From positions 41,894 to 105,893 of the forward strand of contig JABDIN010000030.1 of the NCBI GenBank assembly GCA_013003715.1: a stretch of 64,000 nucleotides of DNA, read 5' to 3'. Numbering within the stretch: position 1 is the first letter of the stretch; every line of letters starts with the position of its first letter. The DNA comes from Desulfobacteraceae bacterium. Its GTDB lineage: Bacteria > Desulfobacterota > Desulfobacteria > Desulfobacterales > Desulfosarcinaceae. The notes beneath the pieces are model-generated. The model worked only from the letters and a program-made list of their open reading frames with translations, was not told the origin of the DNA and searched no databases. Made by a program: the position numbers and the translations under genes. Shown here piece after piece: positions 35,251 to 44,200 of the stretch.

Positions 35251-36459
35251 TCATTTTCCGGATATGGCGGCGGTGGACCGGGTGAACCGGATCAACACGA
35301 CTATAGTGAGAACCAACAGAAGTGAGCAAATACCAAGGACCGGGAAAACCATCGCGATGCCCCGACTCTTTTCAATGGCTGCGACCAGCTTGACGGCCAA
35401 TGCCCCGACACCGAAGGTCAATACAAATTTGGTACCGAATGCGGAATGATGAATCTTTTTGGGCGTATACCGGGCCACGAGAGTATTCTCAATGGGCTGC
35501 ATACCCAACAGGCAGAAAAAATAGATCAGAGCCAATATCATCAAACTTCCGTCGGCAGCACAGGCCATTAAAAATACCGGTGGAATCGTTAAACAATGAA
35601 ACAGCAGATAAGCAAACCGGCAATCAAATCGTTCACCGACTCGTCCACCGATGTATTGTCCAAGCACACCGATCATGAATATCAGGGAGGTGGTGCCGGT
35701 GGCCACGAGATTCTTTGAAATTTCACGGTCAAACACGCCGGACAGCCGGAGAAAAATATCCCCGAGGTTCAATTCAAAATAAGCCGGCATGATGACGCTG
35801 GCCCCCCGATAGGCGATGCCGCCGAGCATCATGGCGATGAGCAGTATGAAAAAGGCAAGGGCCGCCGTGTTGCCGCCACCAGTGGATTTACCGGCCGCTG
35901 TACTATCGCGGCCCGTTGTAAACAGCATCATCACAACCAGCCCCAGCAGATTGAGTAACCCCAGGCAGATGAAGGCCGCCCGGGGTCCGGCAGACCAATT
36001 CACGATACCGGCCACCAGCGGTGCCATGGCCAATCCCAGATTACCGAACATGCCGCTATAACCCATCCCCACACTGATGCGGCGGATCTGTTTTGAAATC
36101 ATACCCAAGCCGATGGGATGGTAAATTCCTGAGAAAAATCCAACCGCCCCAAGCCCGATGGCGATTATCATGGGAGAGTCGATCCATACGGCAACGGCCA
36201 AACCGCTGATGCCGGCGCCAAAATAGTAAAGCGCCATCAGGGATCGCGCCCCGATCCGGTCCGCCAGCAACCCCCACGGCAACGCCGTAATACCGAACAG
36301 GACATACATGTAGAACGAAAGGTTCAGGACATCGGCCAGGGGCAGGTCCAGGTATGCGGCCAGCGGCAATACCAATGCCGGGAAGGTCAACATGTTAAAA
36401 TGGCTCATGAAATGACCGTAACAGGTGGTCAGAAGAATTCGTTTCTCCTGTGTATTCAT
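35251..36459 (-). CDS. MFS transporter
   Basis: A 402-residue, 12-helix major facilitator. The loop 2-3 signature appears as WGLLADRIGARSLM (about residues 62-75). The second half carries a long internal loop around residues 190-205 (TGRDSTAAGKSTGGGNTAA). The substrate cannot be told. It is 116 nt upstream of the CoA-transferase/GNAT gene on the same strand, so an organic-acid substrate is possible. It is divergent from the TRAP operon. Confidence 0.87.
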   Translation of the reverse strand: MNTQEKRILLTTCYGHFMSHFNMLTFPALVLPLAAYLDLPLADVLNLSFYMYVLFGITALPWGLLADRIGARSLMALYYFGAGISGLAVAVWIDSPMIIAIGLGAVGFFSGIYHPIGLGMISKQIRRISVGMGYSGMFGNLGLAMAPLVAGIVNWSAGPRAAFICLGLLNLLGLVVMMLFTTGRDSTAAGKSTGGGNTAALAFFILLIAMMLGGIAYRGASVIMPAYFELNLGDIFLRLSGVFDREISKNLVATGTTSLIFMIGVLGQYIGGRVGERFDCRFAYLLFHCLTIPPVFLMACAADGSLMILALIYFFCLLGMQPIENTLVARYTPKKIHHSAFGTKFVLTFGVGALAVKLVAAIEKSRGIAMVFPVLGICSLLLVLTIVVLIRFTRSTAAISGK

Positions 36460-36483
36460 TGGGTTCCATTCACCTTAAAACTA

Positions 36484-36513
36484 TTGACAAAAATTTCAAA
36501 AAAAAGCTATGTT
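36484..36513 (+). promoter_or_regulatory. Sigma-70-like promoter of the dctQMP operon
   Basis: TTGACA at 36484-36489, an 18-nt A-rich spacer, and TATGTT at 36508-36513. It points at dctQ and predicts a leader of about 235 nt, long enough for regulation. No known riboswitch was recognised in that leader. Confidence 0.6.
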
Positions 36514-36756
36514 GGCCGAATCATAAAAAAAAACATGGGGTTTCATTCCTGACTGCTACCTGCCTTGCAGTCCGAGACCCGGAGTGCCATGCGCTGTCGG
36601 TGACCGTCCGGCGACCGATTCATCGACGGATGTTCATTGCATACAATACAAATCGAAAAGGTCGTATTGTTATCAGGTACTGTTTTGATATTCAATCCTG
36701 TATTAAATCCCATTAACATCATCTCCCTTTACGGGCAAAAGGCAAAATAAGAAAAC

Positions 36757-37287
36757 ATGAAAATCCTGGTCGCCATCAGCCGCACCATCGATCATATCAA
36801 CGAATGGGTGGGCCGTGGTGTCGCCTGGATTACCGGCCTCGTGGTGATGGTGGTATTCATCGATGTGGTCATGCGCTACGCGTTCAACATGAGTTTTGTG
36901 TTCACCCAGGAATTGGAGTGGCATCTGTTCGCTTTTATTTTTCTCATGGGCGCCGGCTATACCTTGCTCAAGGACGGTCATGTGCGGGTGGATATCATCT
37001 ATCAGCGTCTGAATCCCAAAGCCAGAGCATGGATAAATCTTATCGGCGTCATCCTTTTTCTGCTACCCGGCTGCGTGATGATCATCACCTCCTCCTACAC
37101 TTTTGTCTACAACGCCTGGGCAGTGATGGAAGGCTCGCCCGATCCCGGCGGCATTCCCTATCGATATATACTCAAGGCCGCCATCCCGGCAGGCTTCATA
37201 CTCGTATTGCTCCAGGGAATTTCCCTTGGGATAAAATCAATCCTGACCATTGCTGATTCACTTCCGGAAAAGGAAACCGAGCTCTGA
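36757..37287 (+). CDS. dctQ: TRAP transporter small permease (DctQ)
   Basis: 176 residues with four predicted membrane helices. It has the DctQ hallmark FTQELEWHLFAFIFLMGAGY with the following LLKDGHVRVDIIYQRL. It pairs with DctM to form the membrane part of a sodium- or proton-driven TRAP carboxylate transporter. The ribosome site is weak. The stop overlaps the dctM start by one base, so the two are translationally coupled. Confidence 0.92.
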   Translation: MKILVAISRTIDHINEWVGRGVAWITGLVVMVVFIDVVMRYAFNMSFVFTQELEWHLFAFIFLMGAGYTLLKDGHVRVDIIYQRLNPKARAWINLIGVILFLLPGCVMIITSSYTFVYNAWAVMEGSPDPGGIPYRYILKAAIPAGFILVLLQGISLGIKSILTIADSLPEKETEL

Positions 37288-38612
37288 TGGAATATCTGCC
37301 GGGTTGGATGTTTTTAGCACTCACCATTTTACTCATGGCCGGTTTTCCGGTCACCTTCACCCTCATGGGAACAGCCCTGGTTTTCGGTCTCATCGGCTTC
37401 GGCTGGTCATTTTTCAATTTGCTGCCCATCAGAATCTGGGGAGTCATGACCAATGTCACCCTGCTGGCCGTGCCGCTGTTCGTTTTCATGGGGGTAATGC
37501 TGGAACGCAGCGGCCTGGCCGAAGAGCTCCTGGATACAATGGGCCTGTTGTTCGGACGAATCCGCGGCGGCCTGGCGGTATCGGTGGTCATAGTGGGCGC
37601 ACTTCTCGGTGCATCCACTGGCATTGTAGGCGCTACGGTGGTTACCATGGGGCTTTTGGCCGTGCCGACCATGTTAAAACGGGGATACCAGAAAGAAGTG
37701 GCCACCGGAACGGTATCGGCCTCGGGGACATTGGGACAGATCATTCCCCCCAGTATTGTTCTGGTGCTCATCGGCGATATTGTCGGTGTGCCGGTGGGGG
37801 ATCTGTTCATCGGTGCGATCATACCCGGATTGATCCTGGTGGGGTTATACATTTTTTATATACTGATGATTGCCTTGATCCGGCCAAAGGCAGCACCGGC
37901 AATCCCCCGGAGCGAATTGGCGGCATTGACGACCAAGATATTGCTGGTGAAAGTGACCCGAGCGCTGTTTCCGCCGTTGTTTCTGATGCTTGCCGTTCTC
38001 GGTTCGATATTCGCCGGCGTGGCCTCCCCCACCGAAGCCGCCGCCGTAGGAGCGGTGGGCGCCACGCTGTTGACGGTCATCAACGGCAAATTCAGCCTCA
38101 AAATCCTTCATGATGTCATGCATTCCACCCTTCAGCTCACCTGCATGGTGTTTATCATTCTTGTCGGGGCGGCCGCCTTCGGACTGGTATTCAGGGGGTT
38201 GGGCGGCGATGAGCTGGTTCGGGGGTTTTTGGGGGCCATTGCCGAAAGTCATGGCAAATGGTTCGTGCTGGCGTTCGTCATGGGACTGATCTTCGTCATC
38301 GGCTTTTTCCTGGATTTTATCGAAATTACTTTCATTCATGTACCGGTTCTCGCACCGATCATGCTCGAATTCGGTTTTGACCCGATTTGGTTCTGCATCC
38401 TGATCGCCGTGAACCTGCAGACCTCATTCATGACACCGCCCTTCGGATTCTCCCTGTTCTATCTCAAAGCCGTGACACCGCCGGAAATCACCACCGGCCA
38501 CATATATCGCGGCATAATACCGTTTGTCATTTTTCAGCTCATCGGCCTGTTGATAGTGGTTTTCTTCCCGGAGCTTGTGACCTGGCTGCCGACTGTGGTA
38601 TTTGGAAAATAA
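37287..38612 (+). CDS. dctM: TRAP transporter large permease (DctM)
   Basis: 441 residues with about 12 hydrophobic segments of the DctM/ion-transporter superfamily. Signatures: VPLFVFMGVMLERSGLAE, ASTGIVGATVVTMGLLAVP, SGTLGQIIPPSIVLVLIGD, GVASPTEAAAVGAVGA and NLQTSFMTPPFGFSLFYLK. It carries the solute together with the coupling cation. It lies between dctQ and the binding protein gene. Confidence 0.95.
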   Translation: MEYLPGWMFLALTILLMAGFPVTFTLMGTALVFGLIGFGWSFFNLLPIRIWGVMTNVTLLAVPLFVFMGVMLERSGLAEELLDTMGLLFGRIRGGLAVSVVIVGALLGASTGIVGATVVTMGLLAVPTMLKRGYQKEVATGTVSASGTLGQIIPPSIVLVLIGDIVGVPVGDLFIGAIIPGLILVGLYIFYILMIALIRPKAAPAIPRSELAALTTKILLVKVTRALFPPLFLMLAVLGSIFAGVASPTEAAAVGAVGATLLTVINGKFSLKILHDVMHSTLQLTCMVFIILVGAAAFGLVFRGLGGDELVRGFLGAIAESHGKWFVLAFVMGLIFVIGFFLDFIEITFIHVPVLAPIMLEFGFDPIWFCILIAVNLQTSFMTPPFGFSLFYLKAVTPPEITTGHIYRGIIPFVIFQLIGLLIVVFFPELVTWLPTVVFGK

Positions 38613-38794
38613 AGCTGTCCGGCAGCCCCGGATGCTCTATATAAAAGAATCTCAATTTAGGTCTTGGAACGATAATCTTTCATCTGTCTTCATGGGGGGT
38701 GTGGTTTCCACCACATCTGCAATACCATGATTGACGGCATTTAACCGGAGATGATCCCATCTTTAACGTTAAACAGGAAAGGGGAGTGGCTACT

Positions 38795-39937
38795 ATGAAG
38801 AGACGAGATTTTATTAAAAAAACAGGTCTGGCAGCAGCCGCTGCCGCAACAGCCGCCGCCGGGCTCGCCGGTTGCGGAAAAAAGGAAGAAGAGAAACCAA
38901 TGGAGGCACCGGCGGTGATCACCAGGAAAACCTATGAATGGAAAATGGTCACCACATGGCCACCAAACCTGCCGGTCCTGCAAACCGGCGCCGTTCGATT
39001 TGCCGAACGGGTGGAGGCGGCCACCGGCGGACAAATTAAAATCAAGGTGTTTGCCGGAGGAGAACTTGTACCGCCCCTTGGGGTGTTTGATGCCGTATCC
39101 GAAGGCACGGTGGAAGTCGGTAGCGGTGCGTCCTATTACTGGGCAGGCAAAGCGCCGGCCGCCCAATGGTTTGCCGCCGTTCCGTTTGGATTCAATGCCC
39201 AGGGCATCAACGCCTGGTTCTACAGCGGCGGCGGCCTTGAACTCTGGGAAGAAGTTTATGCGCCCTTCAATGTGGTACCCCGGCCCCAGGGCAACACCGG
39301 CGTTCAGATGGGTGGGTGGTTCCGGAAAGAAATGAACACCATCGATGATTTTAAAGGCCTGAAGATGCGCATCCCCGGGTTGGGCGGTAAAGTCGTGAGT
39401 AAAGCCGGCGGCACGGTGGTACTGTTGCCCGGCGGTGAAATCTTCACGTCCCTGGAACGTGGGGTCATCGATGCCACGGAATGGGTCGGCCCCATGCATG
39501 ACCTGAGAATGGGCTTCTACAAAGCCGCTAAATATTATTACTACCCGGGATGGCATGAGCCCGGCACCACCCTGGAAGTCATGTTCAACAAAAAAGTATA
39601 CGATGGCCTGCCATCGGAACTCAGGGCGATACTGGATGCGGTGGCCGCCGAGACGAATGTGTGGAGCCTGTCTGAATTTGAAGCTGGAAACGGTGCCGCA
39701 CTCCAGGAACTCATCACCGAGCATAATGTCAATCTGGTAAGGTTTCCCGAGGAATTACTGGCGAAACTCCGTGAGTTGGCTGAGGAGACGCTGGAGGAGG
39801 AAGCCGCCAAAGATGCCATGTCCACCAAAGTTCATACGGCCTTCAAAAAGTTCAAGGAACAGGTGGGCATATGGGGAAGTGTGTCGGAGAATGCTTACTA
39901 CAACGTGATTGCGGACAAGTACAAGCTCAAAGCATAG
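38795..39937 (+). CDS. dctP: TRAP transporter substrate-binding protein (DctP), lipoprotein with twin-arginine-like signal
   Basis: 380 residues. The N-terminus MKRRDFIKKTGLAAAAA looks like a Tat signal, and LAGC (Cys 27) is a lipobox, so the protein is probably exported and lipid-anchored. The mature part is a DctP fold: WKMVTTWPPNLPVLQTG, RFAERVEAATGGQIKIKVF, FKGLKMRIPGLGGKV and ATEWVGPMHD. The latter two contain the Arg and binding-site residues of the family that includes mannitol- and keto-acid-binding types. Start ATG 38795 follows GGGGAG; GTG 38786 is possible. It comes third in the operon, an order (Q-M-P) less common than P-Q-M. Confidence 0.94.
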   Translation: MKRRDFIKKTGLAAAAAATAAAGLAGCGKKEEEKPMEAPAVITRKTYEWKMVTTWPPNLPVLQTGAVRFAERVEAATGGQIKIKVFAGGELVPPLGVFDAVSEGTVEVGSGASYYWAGKAPAAQWFAAVPFGFNAQGINAWFYSGGGLELWEEVYAPFNVVPRPQGNTGVQMGGWFRKEMNTIDDFKGLKMRIPGLGGKVVSKAGGTVVLLPGGEIFTSLERGVIDATEWVGPMHDLRMGFYKAAKYYYYPGWHEPGTTLEVMFNKKVYDGLPSELRAILDAVAAETNVWSLSEFEAGNGAALQELITEHNVNLVRFPEELLAKLRELAEETLEEEAAKDAMSTKVHTAFKKFKEQVGIWGSVSENAYYNVIADKYKLKA

Positions 39938-39998
39938 AGGGGGAAGTTCAAAAAACAAATGGCAACTTGAGGAATTTTGCGAACGTACAACATCCCTG

Positions 39999-40030
39999 CC
40001 TCATTACCATGCCCCGGCATGGTAATGAGG
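39999..40030. repeat. Perfect 15-bp inverted repeat between convergent genes
   Basis: CCTCATTACCATGCC and its exact complement are separated by two bases, between the ends of dctP and the universal stress gene. There is no T-run on either side, so it is not a standard terminator. It may be a protein-binding palindrome or a factor-assisted terminator. Confidence 0.6.
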
Positions 40031-40044
40031 TGGAGGCCATATCC

Positions 40045-40557
40045 TTATCCCGTGGTGGATTCCTCCGTTTCCGGTTGCCGGACAACCAACACGGGTATCT
40101 GGCTGCGCCGCACCACACGCCTTGCGGTACCCCCCAGCAGTGCATCGGCAAAAGCATTGTAACCATGGGTGCCCATGACGATCATATCCGCATCTATCTC
40201 CTTGGCCTGCTTCAGAATCTCCTCCACCGCGATACCCCGCTTGGTTATGATATTACCCAGAATAAACTTACAGGCATCGAGTTTGGTGTTCATCTCCGAA
40301 CAGAATTCGTTGAGACGTTCCGTAACATGGTCCAATAGTTTATTTTCCCTGTCTTCCAACAATTTCTGCCATTCCACCTCCCCCAAATAACCGCTGATTT
40401 GCAAATACGTGCTGGCACCGAATTCCTCTATCACATGGAGCACCGTCATCTTTGCACCGTATTTTTCAGCCAGACTCGCCGCATAGTGAAAAGCAGGCCT
40501 GGAATTGTCCGACAGATCCGTAGCATAGAGAATGGTTTTAATCTCTGGTACCATCAT
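40045..40557 (-). CDS. Universal stress protein (UspA family)
   Basis: A 170-residue single Usp domain. The N-terminal strand IKTILYATDLSDNSRPAFHYA carries the nucleotide-contacting Asp. The ATP-binding loop GTHGYNAFADALLGGTARRV fits G-2x-G-9x-G(S/T). A cytoplasmic ATP-binding stress protein; the partner is unknown. It lies next to the TRAP operon but on the opposite strand; Usp genes are often found near TRAP genes. GGAATAG lies before the double ATG. Confidence 0.9.
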   Translation of the reverse strand: MMVPEIKTILYATDLSDNSRPAFHYAASLAEKYGAKMTVLHVIEEFGASTYLQISGYLGEVEWQKLLEDRENKLLDHVTERLNEFCSEMNTKLDACKFILGNIITKRGIAVEEILKQAKEIDADMIVMGTHGYNAFADALLGGTARRVVRRSQIPVLVVRQPETEESTTG

Positions 40558-40934
40558 ATTCTATTCCTTTCATGCTGAACACGGTTAGTGAACTATATAT
40601 CTGAGGCTGGACACGAGCCGAACCCGGAAAACTGAAGGTATCTGTTCCCAGTCATCCTTAACCCCTGGTGAACTATTGAAGAACCCCGCGTCAAGAAGCG
40701 GGGGCATGCGTTCGCCATTGCGCTTCATCAATATGCGAGCAAGATGTACCTGTCAATACGAGAAATGTCAAATGGCGGTATGATATCCAATTTTAAGGAT
40801 CGCATTGACGATAAAGTGAAGCTAAAATGTCAGTATTCCGCCCTTTGGCATTTGGGTTTCTTCATTTGAAATTATAACTGTCCCTTGCCTCAACACATGA
40901 ACAATATGTTAAAATCTCTGTTGTCATGCCGAAT
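40558..40934. other. Intergenic region, 377 nt, with dispersed repeat copy
   Basis: Holds a CCCCGC/GCGGGG hairpin near 40685-40704 and, on the minus strand, a repeat copy at 40789-40873. That copy matches 61374-61449 over about 66 nt. No coding frame is supported. Confidence 0.6.
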
Positions 40935-43900
40935 CTACATGCGATCACCCTGCCGGCACCCCGGACCGGTCATCGCACTCTTTCCGCCAAATTGCGGTGT
41001 CACGTGAATTCGGGTACTGATCCTCTCTTTCAACATCGACACATGCGAAATAATCCCCACCAGTTTTCCCTCCTGATGAAGCCCGGCCAGTGTTTCCAGT
41101 GCGATATCCATGGCTTCCTCGTCCAGGGTACCGAAACCTTCGTCCAAGAACAAAGAGTCCACACTGACTTTCCGGCTGGCCATATGCGAAAGTCCCAGGG
41201 CAAGGGCCAGGCTTACAATGAAGCTCTCGCCGCCGGAAAGATTCTGGGTCGAACGAATCTCACCGGCCTGATAGTTGTCCACCACATTGAGCGCCAGTGG
41301 TTGGTGATCATCCCGGATCAACAAATACCGGTCCGTCATTTTTTCCAACTGCCGGTTTGCATGGGAGACCATGAGCTCAAAGGTCAGGCCCTGGGCAAAA
41401 TTCCGGTATTTCTTGCCATCGGCGGAACCGATGATCAGGTGCAGGGCATCCCACCGTGAGTTTACTGAAGTCTGCGCTTCAATCAATTTACGTTTGTCAC
41501 GATATTTGAGTTTGGCATCGGTATTATCTGTGAGTTTTTGCTTGACGGCGCCGATCTGCTCGCCGGATACTTTTAACGCCTCCGCAACAGCGGTGCGGTT
41601 TTCCATGATATCTTCCCGAGGCGTGTCGGTTATTTTCTTGTTGATTTCCTGTGCAAGGCGGGTCTCCCGGTCTGTTTGGCGCGCAGCGATGTCGGCTTGT
41701 TTTTTATCAAGACGTTTTTCACGGCCGGCCAGGTCGTTTCGTTCCCCGGCTGAGATGCGACAGGAAATGAATTTCGCTTCATCCTCGAATCCGGCTTTCC
41801 GATAACCGTCGGCAAAGACCGATTCTTCTCTTTCAAGTTCCGTTTTTCTACGGGTTGTCGTCTCTTTCAGGGCATCGATTCGTGCTTTATGTTCATTCAA
41901 CCCCTGCTTGATCCGATCCCGGGTTTCCCTTGAGGCTTTTTCCGAAGCTTCAGCTTCCGCTGACGCTTTTTCAAGTCGCGTTTCTTCCCGATCAGGATTT
42001 TTCTTGCCGTAAAGCGCTGTTCGCTCACGCATCAGTGTCTCAAGGTCTTTTTCCTGGGCGTCAAACGCCTCTTTTTTCTTGCCAAATGCCTCACCGAGGG
42101 TTTTGATGACGGCATCCAGGCCACTCAATTCCGCCTCCAATTCGCCAATCTGCCGTCCGACATCATCTTTTCGCCGTTGATGGGTCTGCCATTTTTCCAG
42201 GCGTTCACCGAGACCGGACAGAATAGCATCCAGATTGTCGCCCGGGGAAGTGGCAATACCAAAGGGATCGAGTTTGGCAGCGATGCCATGGTGCAATTCG
42301 AATCCTTTATCAGCGGCGGCCTGCCGTTCCATTTCCGCCCGCATCACGGATGTCGAAGCCTCTTCCGTTTCAAACCGTGCACGGACGAGTTTTTTTTCGG
42401 CGTCGGCCAATGCCGACGCCGCATCCTTTTCATCGGATGCGTGCTGTTTGAGATCATTGTCCAGGTCGTCCGCCTTCTGAATCAGGCGGGAAAGCACCTT
42501 TATTTTTTCTTCCGTTTCATCCGTTGCCGGGACATTTCCTTCGGCATAGGGATGGTTCAGCGATCCGCATAACGGACAGGGGGAGTTATCCTCGAGTTTT
42601 GAGCGTTCGGTTTCAAGGTCGTTGATATTCCTCAGGAAGGCCATCTCACGCATGAGGGTGTCCAGCTCCATTCGATACTCCCGCAGCAATCGCCCGCCCA
42701 AAATGGTTGATATGGCTGACCGGGTCTTCTCCATTTCCCGCGTTATTTCCTTATGTTTTTCGCTCAGGGCAAGACACAGCTTCTCCCGGCCGGCGAAACG
42801 CGTGTTTTTCGCCTTGAGTGACTTCTTCAAACCGGATACCTGCTGATCCAATGTGGAAACGACGTTTATGGACAGATGCCGATTTTTTATCTGTTCCGTT
42901 ATACCCGTCAGTTCCCCTACAAGTCGCGCGTCAGCGGCGTTGGCGTGAAGATAGGCTTCCACTGCGGAAAGCGCTGAACGGACGGTCGTCAGTTTTTCTG
43001 TTGATCTGGTATGAAGTTCTTTTTTACCGGAGAGCTGAATGTCCATTTTCCGGTATTCGGATTTTAATGACTCGAACTGCTGCTGTCTATCTGAAATCCG
43101 AAGATCAAGCGCCCTGACCTGTTTGATCATTTCCAGCTTGCTTTTCTGGTCATTTCTCGTTTTTACGACTGCTTCCTCTGCATTTTTCAACTCGAGTTCA
43201 TGTACTCCGAGTTTTTTTTCACGATCCGGAAGCTGTTTTTCTGCATTGGCCAGGGTATCCAGCTCCTGTTGTTGCTGTGTTCTTTTTTCAGTGATGGTTG
43301 CATACACGCTGTCCAGTTCAGCGGCCTTGAGCCCGTTGAGCAATCTCTGTCGCTGGGGATGAAAGGCTTGTAATTCCTCGTTCAGGGCGGTTGTTTCACC
43401 GTCAATCAGGAGCAGTTCTTTTTTGAGCGCGTCAATTCCATCCAGCCAGTGTATCTCTTTCTCCAACCTGTCATGTCTGACGCGGAGGTTTTTCTCAGCT
43501 TTTTGCATCTCCTCCAGTTCCCGGCTGAGTCGTGTTTCGTCCTCATCACCCAGGATGGAAATCCCTGCGGTTTCCGCCTGTATCAGTTCCAGCTTTGCCT
43601 GCTCTTCACGCTGGCGCTCATGAACCCGTTGTGAAATATGGCTGTATATCTCCGTACCGGTGATCTGCTCCAGGATCGGCGACCGGTCATCCGCGGATGC
43701 CTGTAGAAACGCCGCAAATCCGCCCTGGGCCAATAACATGGAACGGGTGAACCGGTCAAAATCCATGCCAGTCAGAATTTCCACCTTTCCGGCGACATCC
43801 CGCAACTTAGTTTCCAGAATGTTTCCGGTTTCGGCATCGGCCAACTCATGCCTGGGCATCTGAAGTTCTCCGTCCGGTTTCTTTCTCGCCCGGTGCTGGC

Positions 43901-44189
43901 TCCAATGGCAGCGGAACGTACCTTCCCGTGTTTCAAAGGTCACTTCGGTAGCACATTCGCCGGTTTGCCGAGACATGATGTCGTTGGTGGTCTTGGTTAC
44001 CCTGGACAGTCTTGGGGTTCGGCAATACAGGGCAAGACAGATGGCATCGAGAATGGTGGTTTTGCCCGCCCCCGTGGGACCGGTGATGGCAAAGATACCG
44101 TCGGAAACATACGCCGGATCAGTGAAATCGATGGACCATTCGCCATAAAGTGAGTTCAGGTTTTTAAATCGCAGGTGTATAATTTTCAT
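40935..44189 (-). CDS. sbcC: Exonuclease SbcCD, subunit C (SMC-like ATPase)
   Basis: 1084 residues. An N-terminal ATPase half has Walker A GPTGAGKTTILDAICLALY. Long heptad-rich coiled coils flank a central zinc-hook CPLCGSLNHPY (about residues 545-555). The C-terminal half has the ABC signature LSGGESFIVSLALALGL and Walker B SLFLDEGFGTLD. With SbcD it opens hairpins and processes DNA ends. It follows sbcD with an 11-nt gap. The frame continues about 30 residues past the usual end (PQFGGKSAMTGPGCRQGDRM). Confidence 0.95.
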   Translation of the reverse strand: MKIIHLRFKNLNSLYGEWSIDFTDPAYVSDGIFAITGPTGAGKTTILDAICLALYCRTPRLSRVTKTTNDIMSRQTGECATEVTFETREGTFRCHWSQHRARKKPDGELQMPRHELADAETGNILETKLRDVAGKVEILTGMDFDRFTRSMLLAQGGFAAFLQASADDRSPILEQITGTEIYSHISQRVHERQREEQAKLELIQAETAGISILGDEDETRLSRELEEMQKAEKNLRVRHDRLEKEIHWLDGIDALKKELLLIDGETTALNEELQAFHPQRQRLLNGLKAAELDSVYATITEKRTQQQQELDTLANAEKQLPDREKKLGVHELELKNAEEAVVKTRNDQKSKLEMIKQVRALDLRISDRQQQFESLKSEYRKMDIQLSGKKELHTRSTEKLTTVRSALSAVEAYLHANAADARLVGELTGITEQIKNRHLSINVVSTLDQQVSGLKKSLKAKNTRFAGREKLCLALSEKHKEITREMEKTRSAISTILGGRLLREYRMELDTLMREMAFLRNINDLETERSKLEDNSPCPLCGSLNHPYAEGNVPATDETEEKIKVLSRLIQKADDLDNDLKQHASDEKDAASALADAEKKLVRARFETEEASTSVMRAEMERQAAADKGFELHHGIAAKLDPFGIATSPGDNLDAILSGLGERLEKWQTHQRRKDDVGRQIGELEAELSGLDAVIKTLGEAFGKKKEAFDAQEKDLETLMRERTALYGKKNPDREETRLEKASAEAEASEKASRETRDRIKQGLNEHKARIDALKETTTRRKTELEREESVFADGYRKAGFEDEAKFISCRISAGERNDLAGREKRLDKKQADIAARQTDRETRLAQEINKKITDTPREDIMENRTAVAEALKVSGEQIGAVKQKLTDNTDAKLKYRDKRKLIEAQTSVNSRWDALHLIIGSADGKKYRNFAQGLTFELMVSHANRQLEKMTDRYLLIRDDHQPLALNVVDNYQAGEIRSTQNLSGGESFIVSLALALGLSHMASRKVSVDSLFLDEGFGTLDEEAMDIALETLAGLHQEGKLVGIISHVSMLKERISTRIHVTPQFGGKSAMTGPGCRQGDRM

Positions 44190-44200
44190 GGGCCGCTCCG

